Assembly (NCBI RefSeq): GCF_001667735.1
Contig: NZ_LZJN01000048.1
Span: 1-46,843, forward strand
Length of the DNA stretch: 46,843 nt
Direction: 5' to 3'
Source: Mycobacterium sp. E183
GTDB taxonomy: Bacteria; Actinomycetota; Actinomycetes; Mycobacteriales; Mycobacteriaceae
Shown here: positions 8,227 through 17,629 of the stretch, in pieces
Numbering within the stretch: the stretch's first letter is position 1
How the letters are laid out: each line of letters opens with the position of its first letter
Program-made: the position numbers and the translations under genes
The notes under the pieces: model-generated
The model's database searches: none
Seen by the model: only the letters and a program-made list of their open reading frames with translations
Told to the model about the DNA's origin: nothing

Positions 8227-8805
8227 GTGAAGCTCCGTCGCGGACTGGCCGCCGGCGCCGGCATCGTCTCGGCAGTCGCCATTGGAATTGCGCTGGAGTC
8301 CGGCGACCCGGCGCACGCGGTGGGACCGCCGCCGGATGGCAACTACAACTACAACGAGGCCGGGGTCTCCGGGGTGACCTGGACGATATCGGCGTTGTGC
8401 GATCAGCCGTCCGGAACCCGAAACATGAACGACTATTCGGACCCGATCGTGTTTGCGATGAACTGCGCGCTGAACATCGTGAGTTCGACGGCCGAGCAGA
8501 TCAATCCCGCGGACAAACTGCAGAACTTTAGCGGCAGGGCCCGGATGACCAGCATGCTGTGGACCTTCAAAGTCGAGAAGTCAGACGGCGTTTCGTGTCC
8601 GGGCGGCGGCACCGCGCCGTCGACCGAAACGTATGCGTTCAGCGACGAGAACATGAGCGGCACCCACACCAGCATGCACGGCGCCGTCTGCGGGATGCAG
8701 CCGGGAATGACGAAAACGCCGTTCTCGCTGCAGATGACCGGCCCGCCGCCGAGCCCGATCGAACGTTATCCGTTGTACTGCAACGGGATTGCGATGTGCT
8801 ACTAG
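8227..8805 (+). CDS. Secreted hypothetical protein (Rv3491-like)
   Basis: 192 residues from GTG 8227, chosen because a purine-rich GGAAGGGAGGG lies just upstream and the resulting N-terminus is a clear signal peptide (KLRRGLAAGAG, hydrophobic core, cleavage near PAHA at about residue 30). The mature part has cysteines that may form disulfides (in LCDQP, MNCAL, VSCPGG, AVCGM, YCNG and MCY). No known domain. Position after otsA matches Rv3491. The stop codon overlaps the convergent minus-strand gene by 3-4 bases. Confidence 0.72.
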   Translation: MKLRRGLAAGAGIVSAVAIGIALESGDPAHAVGPPPDGNYNYNEAGVSGVTWTISALCDQPSGTRNMNDYSDPIVFAMNCALNIVSSTAEQINPADKLQNFSGRARMTSMLWTFKVEKSDGVSCPGGGTAPSTETYAFSDENMSGTHTSMHGAVCGMQPGMTKTPFSLQMTGPPPSPIERYPLYCNGIAMCY

Positions 8806-9293
8806 ATCGGCGTGATGTAGGCGATCAGCCATTGCTTGCCGATCTTCTTGAAGTCCACCCGCAACCGGCTGCCGTCGTATAGCGGCTGGCGCGTCTTGTC
8901 GGTCACGGTGCGATTCATGTAGACCATCAGCGATGCCGATTCGCGTTTGGCGGACATGACGCCCACGCCCACCACGCTGGCCTGGACGACCACCTCACGC
9001 TTCTTGGCCTCCGGAATGATTTGCGCGTTGGCGCTTTTCCGGAATTCCTGGCGGTAGTCCGGGGTGAGCAGCGGGTACGCGTCGCTGAGGCTGCGTTCCA
9101 CCGTCTGATAGTCGTAGGCGAAGACCTCGGGAATCTCCTTGGTGGCCAAGCCGGGTAGCACCGCCCGCGCCGCCTCCTCGCCGCGCGTCTGCACCCGCCC
9201 CCAGTAGAACCAGCCGGCCGCCGCGGACAACCCGACGAACACCACGATCAGAAGGTAGCCCGCGACGACGAGCAGCCAGCGCCGCCACCGCAT
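8802..9293 (-). CDS. mam4B: Mce-associated membrane protein (Mam4B, Rv3492c-like)
   Basis: 163 residues. One N-terminal membrane helix (about residues 5-27, WLLVVAGYLLIVVFVGLSAA) is followed by an extracytoplasmic domain of the VirB8/NTF2-like fold seen in Mce-associated proteins (DYQTVERSLSDAYPLLTPDY near 65, ending WLIAYITPI). These proteins stabilise or assist Mce transporters. The start ATG overlaps the stop of the upstream mam gene (TGATG), so it is the last gene of the mce4 operon. Confidence 0.85.
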   Translation of the reverse strand: MRWRRWLLVVAGYLLIVVFVGLSAAAGWFYWGRVQTRGEEAARAVLPGLATKEIPEVFAYDYQTVERSLSDAYPLLTPDYRQEFRKSANAQIIPEAKKREVVVQASVVGVGVMSAKRESASLMVYMNRTVTDKTRQPLYDGSRLRVDFKKIGKQWLIAYITPI

Positions 9294-9982
9294 CAATTGC
9301 CCCCGTTGGGATACTTCAGGTCGTAGCCCGTCATCCGTCCCTGCTCGTCCTCGTGCACGATGACCCGCAGGCGATAGGGCATGGACGGCTTGTTCACGCC
9401 GTCGATGTCGGCGACGGTCACCCGCACCGAAACGAGCACGGACGCGTTGTCGGTGACGTTGTCGACGCCCTCGAGGGCGGCGCCGTTGATGACGGCCTCC
9501 GACGTCGCGTTGGTGGAGCGGAATATGCCCTTGAGATTCTCGATGTTGTTGTTGGCGCCCAGCATTCCGCGCAGCGGTCCGCTGGTGCCGTTGTAGAAAC
9601 GGTTGACGCTCTCGTCGATGTTGTCCTGCTTGTAGCTGAACATGTTGACCACCGTCTGCGTCGCGGTGTCGACGAACCGTTGGTCGCGCGTCTGCTGGGC
9701 GCTGGCGTGCCGTTGCTGGACGACGAGCACGGCCAGGCAGCCGGCCAACGCGCCGATGGCCAACAACGCGGCCGCGAACGAGATCCATGCCACCAGCGCG
9801 CGGTGCGGCTGCCGCCGCGGTGGCGGCTTGAGGGACTTGAGGGTCTTGACCGGCTTGGCCGGCTGCACCGGCGCCGCCTCGACCTGCACCGTCGCCGACT
9901 CGGTCGATTCGGCTTTCGCCGGGCCGGCCGCACGGGACGCCCGACGACGCGCACGCGCAGTGGTCGTTGGCTCGACTGCCAC
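9293..9982 (-). CDS. mam4A: Mce-associated membrane protein (Mam4A, Rv3493c-like)
   Basis: 229 residues from a GTG that overlaps the mce4F stop by one base (TAGTG). A basic, Ala/Pro/Lys-rich cytosolic tail of about 60 residues leads to one membrane helix (about 63-88), then a VirB8/NTF2-like external domain (TQTVVNMFSYKQDNIDESV near 110). Paired with the next gene in the same arrangement as Rv3493c-Rv3492c. Likely accessory subunit of the Mce4 cholesterol importer. Confidence 0.86.
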   Translation of the reverse strand: MAVEPTTTARARRRASRAAGPAKAESTESATVQVEAAPVQPAKPVKTLKSLKPPPRRQPHRALVAWISFAAALLAIGALAGCLAVLVVQQRHASAQQTRDQRFVDTATQTVVNMFSYKQDNIDESVNRFYNGTSGPLRGMLGANNNIENLKGIFRSTNATSEAVINGAALEGVDNVTDNASVLVSVRVTVADIDGVNKPSMPYRLRVIVHEDEQGRMTGYDLKYPNGGN

Positions 9983-11706
9983 TACATCGGCCTCGGATCA
10001 AGCATCAGGTCCACCCAATTCTCGGCGCTCGACGCGCCGCTAGCACCGGCCGCGAAAATACCAGTGCCGCCGGCGGGGTCCTTGAATGCGCCGGTCTTTT
10101 CGTCGTAGGTGGCGTACGCCGGCCCGCTGGCCTGCGGTTGACCGCCGGGCGGCGGTCCCCACGGCTTCTCCGGTCCCGGGCCCGCAGGCGGGGGGTTGAT
10201 CCCTTCCGGCGGGGCCGGCGGTGGCAGCCACTTGGGGTACGGCAGCTGCGGCGGCACGGGCGGGACCCCGGGCGGCTGCCACGACGTGAACGGCGGTGGC
10301 GGCCCGTTGTCGTTGGGCGGTGGCGGGTCGTATGCCGGTTGCTTGTTGGGCAACGGCCCCGGCCCCGGCACCACGCCCGGTGGCGGCGGCCCGACGATCG
10401 GCGTGCCCGGATCCGGCTCAGCGCCGGGCGGGATATAGGGGAACTTGTTGGGCGGCAACACGTTCAGCCCGTTCGTCACCGGGGTGTCGTACGGCACCGG
10501 CGGACCGCGCCACGGGTTGCGGCCGATGGGCACGTAACCCTTGGGGTCGCGGCAAAGCTGCACGGTCGGCGCCCGCTTGCCGGGGAATTCCTGGCAGGGG
10601 TAGTTGCGCGCGCCGCGCACGGTACTCGGGTCGTTCTGGGCGACCTTGCAGTACATGTCCCTCGGCAACTCGCGCACCGTCTCGTCGGCCGGCGTGCGCA
10701 TCAACGGGGGTGGGAGGAAGCCGACGGCGCACGGCGGCGGGTCGTTGAGGTCGAGTTTGAAGTCCAGCTTGGCGCCCTCGTCCTGGGGCGCACCGCCGGC
10801 GGCCGTCGTGATCGCGGCGAACAGCGCCGGCAGCACGACCAGCAGCTGCTCGATCGACTTGTGGTAGATCACGCCCACCCGGCCAAGGTTGGCCAGGCTG
10901 GCCGCCAGCGCGGGGAAGGACGGCCGGATACCGGAGAACGCCGTGCTGGCCTCGTCGGTTGCCCCCGGTGCGGTGGCCAGCGTCGAACGCAGCTCCGGGT
11001 CGGCCTGCCGCACCTCCGACGTGAACCGCGCCAGCCCGTCGGAGAGCGATTTGATGTCGGCCCCGGCCCGGATCTGTGCTTCCAGGAACGGGCCCGCCTG
11101 GTCGATCAACTGCGACGCTTGCGGGTAGTTCGCGTTGGCCTCGTCGACCAACAACCGGGCGGACTCGAACAGGCGGGCCAGCTCGGGTCCCGACCCGTTG
11201 GTCGCGGTGAACGTCTCGTGCAGCAGCTCGCGCAACCGGGTGTCGCCGAGGCTGTTGGTCAGCGCCTCCGCCCGCTTCAGCAGGTCTGCGACGTCCTGGC
11301 CGATCCGGGTGTTCTGCCGCTCGATGCGGAAGCCGTTGCGCAACTTGGTCGTCGCCGGTGTGCCGGGTGGCACCAGGTCGATGTACTGCTCACCGACGGC
11401 CGACACGCTCTTGACGGTGGCGGTGACGTTCGACGGGATGGGCGTCCCGCTGTTCAGCCGCATGCCGGCGGTGACACCGCTGGGATTGAGCCCCACCGAC
11501 TCGACGCGGCCGACCGCGACACCGCGGTACGTGACGTTGGCGTTCTTGTACAGACCGCCGCCGGCGACGAAATCGGCCGTCCCCGCATACGTTCCGAGCC
11601 CGAACGTTGACGGCAATCGCAGGTAGAACACCGCCATCACGGTCAGGGTGATGGCTGTGATCACCGCGAAGATCCACAGCTGGATCCTGGTGAGTTTGTC
11701 GTGCAT
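9982..11706 (-). CDS. mce4F: Mce4F, substrate-binding subunit of the Mce4 sterol importer
   Basis: 574 residues. A membrane anchor at about 9-30 is followed by the MlaD/Mce domain (FVAGGGLYKNANVTYRGVAV near 46) and the helical Mce-associated region to about 330. The rest, about 200 residues, is strongly proline/glycine-rich (many PPP and PGP runs) and probably spans or threads the cell wall. Mce4A-F form a heterohexameric tunnel carrying cholesterol to YrbE4AB. This is the last and longest of the six Mce genes. A 13-bp gap separates it from mce4E. Confidence 0.95.
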   Translation of the reverse strand: MHDKLTRIQLWIFAVITAITLTVMAVFYLRLPSTFGLGTYAGTADFVAGGGLYKNANVTYRGVAVGRVESVGLNPSGVTAGMRLNSGTPIPSNVTATVKSVSAVGEQYIDLVPPGTPATTKLRNGFRIERQNTRIGQDVADLLKRAEALTNSLGDTRLRELLHETFTATNGSGPELARLFESARLLVDEANANYPQASQLIDQAGPFLEAQIRAGADIKSLSDGLARFTSEVRQADPELRSTLATAPGATDEASTAFSGIRPSFPALAASLANLGRVGVIYHKSIEQLLVVLPALFAAITTAAGGAPQDEGAKLDFKLDLNDPPPCAVGFLPPPLMRTPADETVRELPRDMYCKVAQNDPSTVRGARNYPCQEFPGKRAPTVQLCRDPKGYVPIGRNPWRGPPVPYDTPVTNGLNVLPPNKFPYIPPGAEPDPGTPIVGPPPPGVVPGPGPLPNKQPAYDPPPPNDNGPPPPFTSWQPPGVPPVPPQLPYPKWLPPPAPPEGINPPPAGPGPEKPWGPPPGGQPQASGPAYATYDEKTGAFKDPAGGTGIFAAGASGASSAENWVDLMLDPRPM

Positions 11707-11719
11707 CTACGTCCGCCCC

Positions 11720-12874
11720 TTACTGTCCTGAAGCCGTGCCGGGCGGAATCTTGAACGGGTCGGCCGCCTGTCCGGACAGGTTGGCCATCTCGCCGACCAA
11801 AAAGTCCGGCGGATTGAGGATCTCGTTCATGTGGGCCATGTTCGGGTCGAAATATGCGGTGGTGAAGAAGGTTTCACCGAGGCGGCGCAGGGTGAGGTCG
11901 AAGGTGGTGAACACGTTCAGGTAGTCGCCGCGCACCGCGTTCTTGATACCGAAGTTGGGGAAGGGGAACGTCAGCAGGAGCTGCAGCGAGGTGACGAAGT
12001 TCTTCCGGTTGTCGTTGAGCGCTTTGGCGGCCGCGTACAGGTCCTTGAGGTCGGCCGCAAAGTCCACCTTGGTCTTGGCGAGGATGTGCGAGGTGACGTT
12101 CGCCAACTTGTGCAGCGCGGAGAACGCCTCGACGATGTGGTCGCGGTTCTTGTTGAGCACCCGGATCGCGTCGGGCAACGTGTCCAGCGCGCGGCCCAGG
12201 TTGTCCTTGTCCCGGGCCAGGCTGGCCGAGAATCGATTCAGGCCGTCGACCGCGTCGATGATGTCATTGACCTGCCGGTTGAGGCCGGCGGTCAGTTCCG
12301 CCAGCCGGGGCACCAGGTCGACGAATTGGTCCTGCCGGCCCGCGACGGCCTGGTAGGTCTCGTCGGTGATCTCTTCCAGCGCACCGACATTGCCCTTGTT
12401 CACCACGACACCAAGGGCCGACAGCACCTCTTCGGTGGTGGGGTAGCGGCCGGTGTTGGACTCGGAGATCTTGGATCCGTCTTTCAGGCGGCCGACGGCC
12501 GGTTTGTCCTTCGGGCGCGCCAGGTCGACGTGCATCGAACCCAACAGCGACGTCTGCGCGATCGTCGCCGTCGAGTTGGCCGGCAGGACGACGTTCTTGT
12601 CCAACCCCAATTTCACGGCCGCATAGAAGGAACCGTCCGGGCGCTGCACGGCCTCGATGCCGGAGACACTGCCGACCGTGACGTCGTCCACCATGACCGG
12701 CGAGTTCTGCGGCAGCGTCGCCACGTCGGGCAGATCGACGGTGATCGAGTATGCGCCGCTGCCGTGCCCGGCGGTGCCCGGCATCGACACCGAGTTCAAC
12801 CCGTTGAACTGACAGCCGGCCAGCAGCGCGCTGCCCGCCGCCAAAGCGCCGCCGCGCAACAACATTCGGTTCAT
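11720..12874 (-). CDS. mce4E: Mce4E / LprN lipoprotein of the Mce4 importer
   Basis: 384 residues. The signal peptide ends with the lipobox LAGC, so C21 would be acylated and anchor the protein. A Mce domain follows (VDLPDVATLPQNSPVMVDDV near 47), then the long helical Mce-associated region. The E subunit is the lipoprotein in every mycobacterial mce operon, as seen here. Its ATG directly abuts the mce4D stop. Confidence 0.95.
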   Translation of the reverse strand: MNRMLLRGGALAAGSALLAGCQFNGLNSVSMPGTAGHGSGAYSITVDLPDVATLPQNSPVMVDDVTVGSVSGIEAVQRPDGSFYAAVKLGLDKNVVLPANSTATIAQTSLLGSMHVDLARPKDKPAVGRLKDGSKISESNTGRYPTTEEVLSALGVVVNKGNVGALEEITDETYQAVAGRQDQFVDLVPRLAELTAGLNRQVNDIIDAVDGLNRFSASLARDKDNLGRALDTLPDAIRVLNKNRDHIVEAFSALHKLANVTSHILAKTKVDFAADLKDLYAAAKALNDNRKNFVTSLQLLLTFPFPNFGIKNAVRGDYLNVFTTFDLTLRRLGETFFTTAYFDPNMAHMNEILNPPDFLVGEMANLSGQAADPFKIPPGTASGQ

Positions 12875-14305
12875 CTAGCCGCCCCCCTGGTCGCCCTGCG
12901 GCGGCGCCTGGCCCGGCGGCGGTCCGGGTAGGGGCCCGAATGCGCTCCCGGGAGCCGGGCCGGGCGCGGGGCCGGCGTTGCCCAAGGCCGGGCCGGGAGC
13001 CGGACCGCTCTGCGGTGCCGTCGGAACCAGCAGGGCCTGCAGGTCCGCCGGATTCTGAGCGGCGGGCGGGGTCTTGGCACCGTTGGCCGGGATCCAGGTC
13101 AGTTCGGGCACCGGGGTGGCCGACTTCGCCTGGGTTTCCGGGGTGTCATAGATGATCTGGCCCTTGTAGGCGGTGATCGTGTTGAGCGGGTGGAACATCA
13201 GCGGCGGGTAGTTCACGGTGAGCCGACGCAGCACCGGGCCGAGCCGCTCACGGCAGAGCTCGGCGCGCCGGAAGTAGTCGGGAGCGCGCGGGCCGGCCGC
13301 CGTTTCGAAGGAGCCACCGCAGATGAACTGCACCGGGTTGGCGAATTCCGGGATCGACAACAGGCCGTTGAGCGTGCCCTGCGCCGGGTCGTAGATGTTG
13401 TAGAAGTTCGCGATGCCGGGGCCTGCGACGTGCAGCACCTGCTCGATGTTGTCGCTCTGGTCGCTCAGCGTCTTGGCAAAGTCGTTGAGGTTGTTGACGG
13501 TATCGATGATGGTCGAATTGTTCTCGTGCAGGAAACCCCGGATGTCGGACAGCGCCTTATTGAGCGTGCCCAGGGTGGTGTCGAGGTGACGCGAGCTGTC
13601 GGCGAGCACCTGGGACACCGAGGCGACGTTTCCGGCGAACTGCACGATCTGTTCGTTGCTGGCCGACAGCGCGTTGACCAGAACCTGGAGGTTCTTGACC
13701 GTCCCGAAAATGTCGCTGCGTGAATCACCCAGCCGCCCAGCGGCTTGCGAGAGTTCGCGCAAGGCGTTGTGGAAAGACTCGCCGTTGCCGTTGAAGGTGT
13801 CCGCGGCCTGGTTGATCGCCCGGCCCAACGGACCCTGCATCGATCCCGTGGTCGGCCCGAGCTGAACAGCCAGCTTCGTCAGCGACTCTTTGACCTCGTC
13901 CCATTCCACCGGGACCCCGGTGCGGCCCAGGCCGATGCTGCCGCCGTCGGGCAGCACCGCCCCGCCGGTGTACGCCGGTGTCAACTGAATGAAGCGGGCC
14001 GACACCAGGTTCGGCGACATGATGATCGCCTGGGCGTCCTTCGGGATCTTCACGCCCTTGGACACCGACATGGTGATCTTGACGTCGGAGGGCCGCGGCT
14101 CGATCGTGTCGACCTGACCCACCGGAACACCGAGGACGCGGACCTGGTCGCCGGGGTAGAGGCCGACGGCGGACGTGAAATAGCCGACGATGCTTCGCGT
14201 ATTGCCGGTCGACGACAGTACATACACGCCACCCACCAGCACCGCGATAAGCGCGATCGCGGTGGTGTAGCGCAGCCCCCGGCTGCCGGCGAGGCGCTTG
14301 ATCAT
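12875..14305 (-). CDS. mce4D: Mce4D subunit of the Mce4 importer
   Basis: 476 residues: N-terminal membrane helix (about 12-32), Mce domain containing GYFTSAVGLYPGDQVRVLGV near 39, helical Mce region, and a C-terminal tail of about 60 residues rich in Pro/Gly/Ala (repeated PAPGPA and PGPPPG). Overlaps mce4C by 4 bp (ATGA). Acts in the cell envelope as part of the sterol channel. Confidence 0.95.
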   Translation of the reverse strand: MIKRLAGSRGLRYTTAIALIAVLVGGVYVLSSTGNTRSIVGYFTSAVGLYPGDQVRVLGVPVGQVDTIEPRPSDVKITMSVSKGVKIPKDAQAIIMSPNLVSARFIQLTPAYTGGAVLPDGGSIGLGRTGVPVEWDEVKESLTKLAVQLGPTTGSMQGPLGRAINQAADTFNGNGESFHNALRELSQAAGRLGDSRSDIFGTVKNLQVLVNALSASNEQIVQFAGNVASVSQVLADSSRHLDTTLGTLNKALSDIRGFLHENNSTIIDTVNNLNDFAKTLSDQSDNIEQVLHVAGPGIANFYNIYDPAQGTLNGLLSIPEFANPVQFICGGSFETAAGPRAPDYFRRAELCRERLGPVLRRLTVNYPPLMFHPLNTITAYKGQIIYDTPETQAKSATPVPELTWIPANGAKTPPAAQNPADLQALLVPTAPQSGPAPGPALGNAGPAPGPAPGSAFGPLPGPPPGQAPPQGDQGGG

Positions 14306-15366
14306 GGCGACTTCGGCCTGATGATCCAGCGCTCTTGGATGAGTCCGCGCAGGTAGTCCGCGAGGCTGGCCGGCATCTTGCCCGGTTGGTAGAAGAAGTC
14401 GAACATTGTCGCGATCAACGGCGCGGGGATCACACCGTAGACGTTGACGTTGAATCCGGGTCCGGACCCGACGACCTCGCCGAGCTCGGTGGCGTAGGTG
14501 GGTAGCCGTTTGAGGGCCTCGGTGATGTAGTCGCGGCGCTCGTTGAGGTTGCTCAGCACATCGTTGAGCTTGCTCAGGGCCGGGCCGAACTCCTTGCGGT
14601 TGTCGGCGACGAACCCGGAGATCTGCGCCGACAGGCCCTGGATCCCCGAAATGAGCTGCCCGATGGCGGCCCGCCGCTCGTCGAGCGCTGCGAACAACTC
14701 GTTGCCGTCGTCGACCAGCTTGTTGACTTGGTCGGCGCGCTGGGACAGCACGCCGGTCACCGACTTCGCATGCGCGAGAAGGCTTTGCAGCGCCTCGTCG
14801 CGGCGGTTCAGGGTGCGCGACAGCGTCGTCACACCGTCGAGCGCGCCGCGCAGCTGGGGGGTGGCGTCGTGCAGCGTGTCGGTCAACACGTTCAACGCCT
14901 GCTCGAACTGGGGCTTGTTCAGGTTGTTGGCGTTCTGGCCCAGATCCTCCAGCGCGCCGGCCAGGGTGTACGGCGTGGTCGTGCGACTGAGCGGGATCGT
15001 GGTCCCCTTGCCGCTGCCGGCCGGGGTCACCGCGATGGAACGCTCCCCGAGAATGGTGTCGGTGCGGATCGCGGCCAGCGACTGATCACCAACGGCGACA
15101 TGGCGATCCACACTGAAGCTGATCTTGGCGCTGTCTCCGGCGAGGCCGACCGAGGTCACCTTGCCCACCTTGAAGCCCGAGACGTACACCGCGTTGCCGG
15201 GGTTGATGCCACCGGCGTCGGAGAAATAGGCGTCGTAGACCTTGCCTTGAGGCCAGAACGGCAATCCCGCGTAACCGAATGCGATGAGCACGACGCACAC
15301 GACCAGCACCACGCCGAAAATGCCGGTGCGAAGCGGATCGCGCTCACGCTTTGCGTTACTTGGCAA
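14302..15366 (-). CDS. mce4C: Mce4C subunit of the Mce4 importer
   Basis: 354 residues from a TTG at 15366, giving MPSNAKRERDPLRTGIFGV, which resembles the M. tuberculosis N-terminus. Membrane helix at about 14-34, Mce domain with DAGGINPGNAVYVSGFKVGK near 50, helical domain, and the conserved end RGLIQERWIIRPKSP. The start lies 11 bases inside mce4B, so translation is coupled. Confidence 0.95.
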   Translation of the reverse strand: MPSNAKRERDPLRTGIFGVVLVVCVVLIAFGYAGLPFWPQGKVYDAYFSDAGGINPGNAVYVSGFKVGKVTSVGLAGDSAKISFSVDRHVAVGDQSLAAIRTDTILGERSIAVTPAGSGKGTTIPLSRTTTPYTLAGALEDLGQNANNLNKPQFEQALNVLTDTLHDATPQLRGALDGVTTLSRTLNRRDEALQSLLAHAKSVTGVLSQRADQVNKLVDDGNELFAALDERRAAIGQLISGIQGLSAQISGFVADNRKEFGPALSKLNDVLSNLNERRDYITEALKRLPTYATELGEVVGSGPGFNVNVYGVIPAPLIATMFDFFYQPGKMPASLADYLRGLIQERWIIRPKSP

Positions 15367-16408
15367 AAGCGCACCTCCCCTTGCTGGGATCCACCTGGCC
15401 GCCGAGCGGCAGCAAGATGTCGCTACCGGCCGGGCCGTTGATCTTGATCGTCACGGAGCAGAAGTAAATGTTGAAGAACGAACCGTAGGCACCCAGCGCC
15501 GCCAGCCGCAGATAGTCCTCGCCCAACTGCTCGACGTCGTTGTTCACCTCGGCCTTGCGGTTGTCCAGTTCGGTCGCCAGCGGGCGGGTGTTCTCCAGGA
15601 TGCCCTGCAGCGGCCGGCGTGAATTCTTCAGCAGCTCGGTCAGATCCGTCGTCGTGGAGGCCAGCGGCGGGATGGCGCCCGCGATGTCGTCTTTGTTCTT
15701 GGCCAGTCCGCTGATCAACTGCTGCAACTGGTCGACACTGGCCGAGAACTGAGCACTGCGCTGATCGACGGTCTTGAGGACCGTGTTGAGGTTTTCGATC
15801 ACGTCACCGATGAGTTGGTCACGCTGGCCCAGCGCCGACGAGAACGCACTGGTGTCGGCGAGCACGTTGGACAACGCGCCGCCCTGCCCCTGCAGCAGCT
15901 CGATGACGGCGCTGCTGATCGTGTTGACCTTGTCCGCGTCCAGCCCCTTGAGCACGGGCCGCAGGCCGCCGAGCAGCGCGTCGAGATCCAGCGCCGGCTG
16001 GGTGTGCTGGGTGTTGATCGTCCCGCCCGGCGGCAGCTTGCGCAGCTCCCCGGGCCCGGACGTGATCTCCAAATACCGGTCACCGACCAGGTTTTCGTAC
16101 CGGATCACCGCGCGCGTGGACGAATAGAGCGTATAACGCTTGTCGAGCCCGAACGTCACGTCGATGGTGTTGTCCTGGTTCAGTTTCACACCCGACACCG
16201 CGCCGACCGGCACGCCGGCGATGCGCACCTTCTGCCCCGCCTTCAGACGTGACACATCGGTGAACGTTGCGTGGTAGGTGCTTTCGGGGCCGAACCGGAA
16301 GTCGCCGAAGACCACCACCAGTCCCGCGGACACGATCAGCATGGCCACCGCGAAGATGCTGACCTTGATCATCATCGAGCGGTGCGTCGGCATGGCCCCG
16401 GCCGGCAT
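15356..16408 (-). CDS. mce4B: Mce4B subunit of the Mce4 importer
   Basis: 350 residues. Membrane anchor at about 14-34 (KVSIFAVAMLIVSAGLVVVF), Mce domain (FTDVSRLKAGQKVRIAGVPV near 49), helical region, and a C-terminus with two cysteines (YFCSV, GRCAF) also common in Mce-B proteins. ATG overlaps the mce4A stop (TGATG); M13 also could start but the upstream ATG fits the coupling. Confidence 0.95.
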   Translation of the reverse strand: MPAGAMPTHRSMMIKVSIFAVAMLIVSAGLVVVFGDFRFGPESTYHATFTDVSRLKAGQKVRIAGVPVGAVSGVKLNQDNTIDVTFGLDKRYTLYSSTRAVIRYENLVGDRYLEITSGPGELRKLPPGGTINTQHTQPALDLDALLGGLRPVLKGLDADKVNTISSAVIELLQGQGGALSNVLADTSAFSSALGQRDQLIGDVIENLNTVLKTVDQRSAQFSASVDQLQQLISGLAKNKDDIAGAIPPLASTTTDLTELLKNSRRPLQGILENTRPLATELDNRKAEVNNDVEQLGEDYLRLAALGAYGSFFNIYFCSVTIKINGPAGSDILLPLGGQVDPSKGRCAFAK

Positions 16409-17610
16409 CAGAAATCGTCCCGTTCCGCGAAGGCGCCGTGGAACAGGAACTGCAGTGTGGAGGGCGCGTCGAACTGCAGTTCCGTGAACGGCTCGTACGG
16501 GATGTTGGCGTTGTCGGTGACCAGGAACGGGGCGCGGTAGAACGACCCGCCGGTCTGCTTGGTCGGAATGTCCGGCAGCCCGCGGCAGTTCGGGCCACCG
16601 GACGCGTTGACGATCGGCAGGGACTCCGGGAACGTGTACGACGGCGCGCCGAGCACGAAGCTCGAGGACGTGAACAGGCCCGCCTTGCGGACACCGAGCA
16701 GCGGCGCGAATTCCTTGATGCCGCGCTCGATCCCGGCGAACAGGCAGCCGAATTCGGGTGAATAATCGGCCGCGACCTTCAGCGGGGCCCGCAGCCGGTT
16801 GATCGCGTCGATGAAGTTCTGTTCGGCCGGCGCCAGCGTCTCGTAGGCGTTATTGGCCAGACCGATCGTGGCCAACAACGTGTCGTTGAGGTTGTTCTGC
16901 TGGTCGACGACGGTCTTGTTGATCGTCGGCAGGTTGTCGAAGACGGTGTTGAGATCCGGGGCGGCGTCGGCGTAGGTGTTGGCGACCACCGCCGCCTTGC
17001 GGAAGTCCTCCTGCAGTGCAGGCAGTTTCGGATTGGTTTGGCGCGTCAGCGTGTTCAGGCCCGACAAGATGCCGCCGAAGTCGTCCCCGTGACCGCGCAG
17101 GCCTTCGGACAGCGCGCTCAGCGTCCCGTTGAGTTCGACCGGGTCGATCTTGTGCAGCAGGTCGATCAGCGACTGGAACAGGGTGTTGACTTCCAGCTGC
17201 ACCGCCGATGCCGCCACGTGCGCGTTCGGGCGCAGCGACGTCGGCGAAGGGTTTTGCGGCGGAAGGAATTCCACCGCCTTGGCGCCGAAGATGGTGTTCC
17301 CCGCGATGTGCACCATCGCGTTGGAGGGGATGAAATGCATGTCGTCGCTGTTGATCCCGAGCGTTAACCGGGCCTGGTCATCGGCGTAGTCGATCGCCTC
17401 GACCTTGCCGATCTGGATGCCGCGGTATTTGACCTTGGCGCCCTTCTCCATCACCAGACCGGCCCGCGGCGCCGACACCGTCACCGTGTCGATCGAGGCG
17501 AAAGCCGCGGAGTAGGACAGGTAAGTGACGAGCGCGAACGCCACCAACAGGCTGGCAAGCACCGCGGCTGCCAGCCGGACGGAGGTACGTCGCGTATCTG
17601 TTTCTGCCAT
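16408..17610 (-). CDS. mce4A: Mce4A subunit of the Mce4 importer
   Basis: 400 residues: membrane helix at about 12-34, Mce domain with VSAPRAGLVMEKGAKVKYRG near 45, then the helical domain with FNIP-type Mce-A features such as ALQEDFRKAAVVANTYADAA. First of the six Mce genes, 19 bp after yrbE4B. In M. tuberculosis Mce4A is required for cholesterol uptake during chronic infection. Confidence 0.96.
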   Translation of the reverse strand: MAETDTRRTSVRLAAAVLASLLVAFALVTYLSYSAAFASIDTVTVSAPRAGLVMEKGAKVKYRGIQIGKVEAIDYADDQARLTLGINSDDMHFIPSNAMVHIAGNTIFGAKAVEFLPPQNPSPTSLRPNAHVAASAVQLEVNTLFQSLIDLLHKIDPVELNGTLSALSEGLRGHGDDFGGILSGLNTLTRQTNPKLPALQEDFRKAAVVANTYADAAPDLNTVFDNLPTINKTVVDQQNNLNDTLLATIGLANNAYETLAPAEQNFIDAINRLRAPLKVAADYSPEFGCLFAGIERGIKEFAPLLGVRKAGLFTSSSFVLGAPSYTFPESLPIVNASGGPNCRGLPDIPTKQTGGSFYRAPFLVTDNANIPYEPFTELQFDAPSTLQFLFHGAFAERDDF

Positions 17611-17629
17611 GTCCCTTTAAGCGGTCCTG

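Noticed and set aside
8802..10001. Single 399-codon minus-strand gene covering both mam genes
   Set aside because: Its first part is a wrong-frame shadow of mam4A; only residues from ATG 9293 look like a Mce-associated protein.
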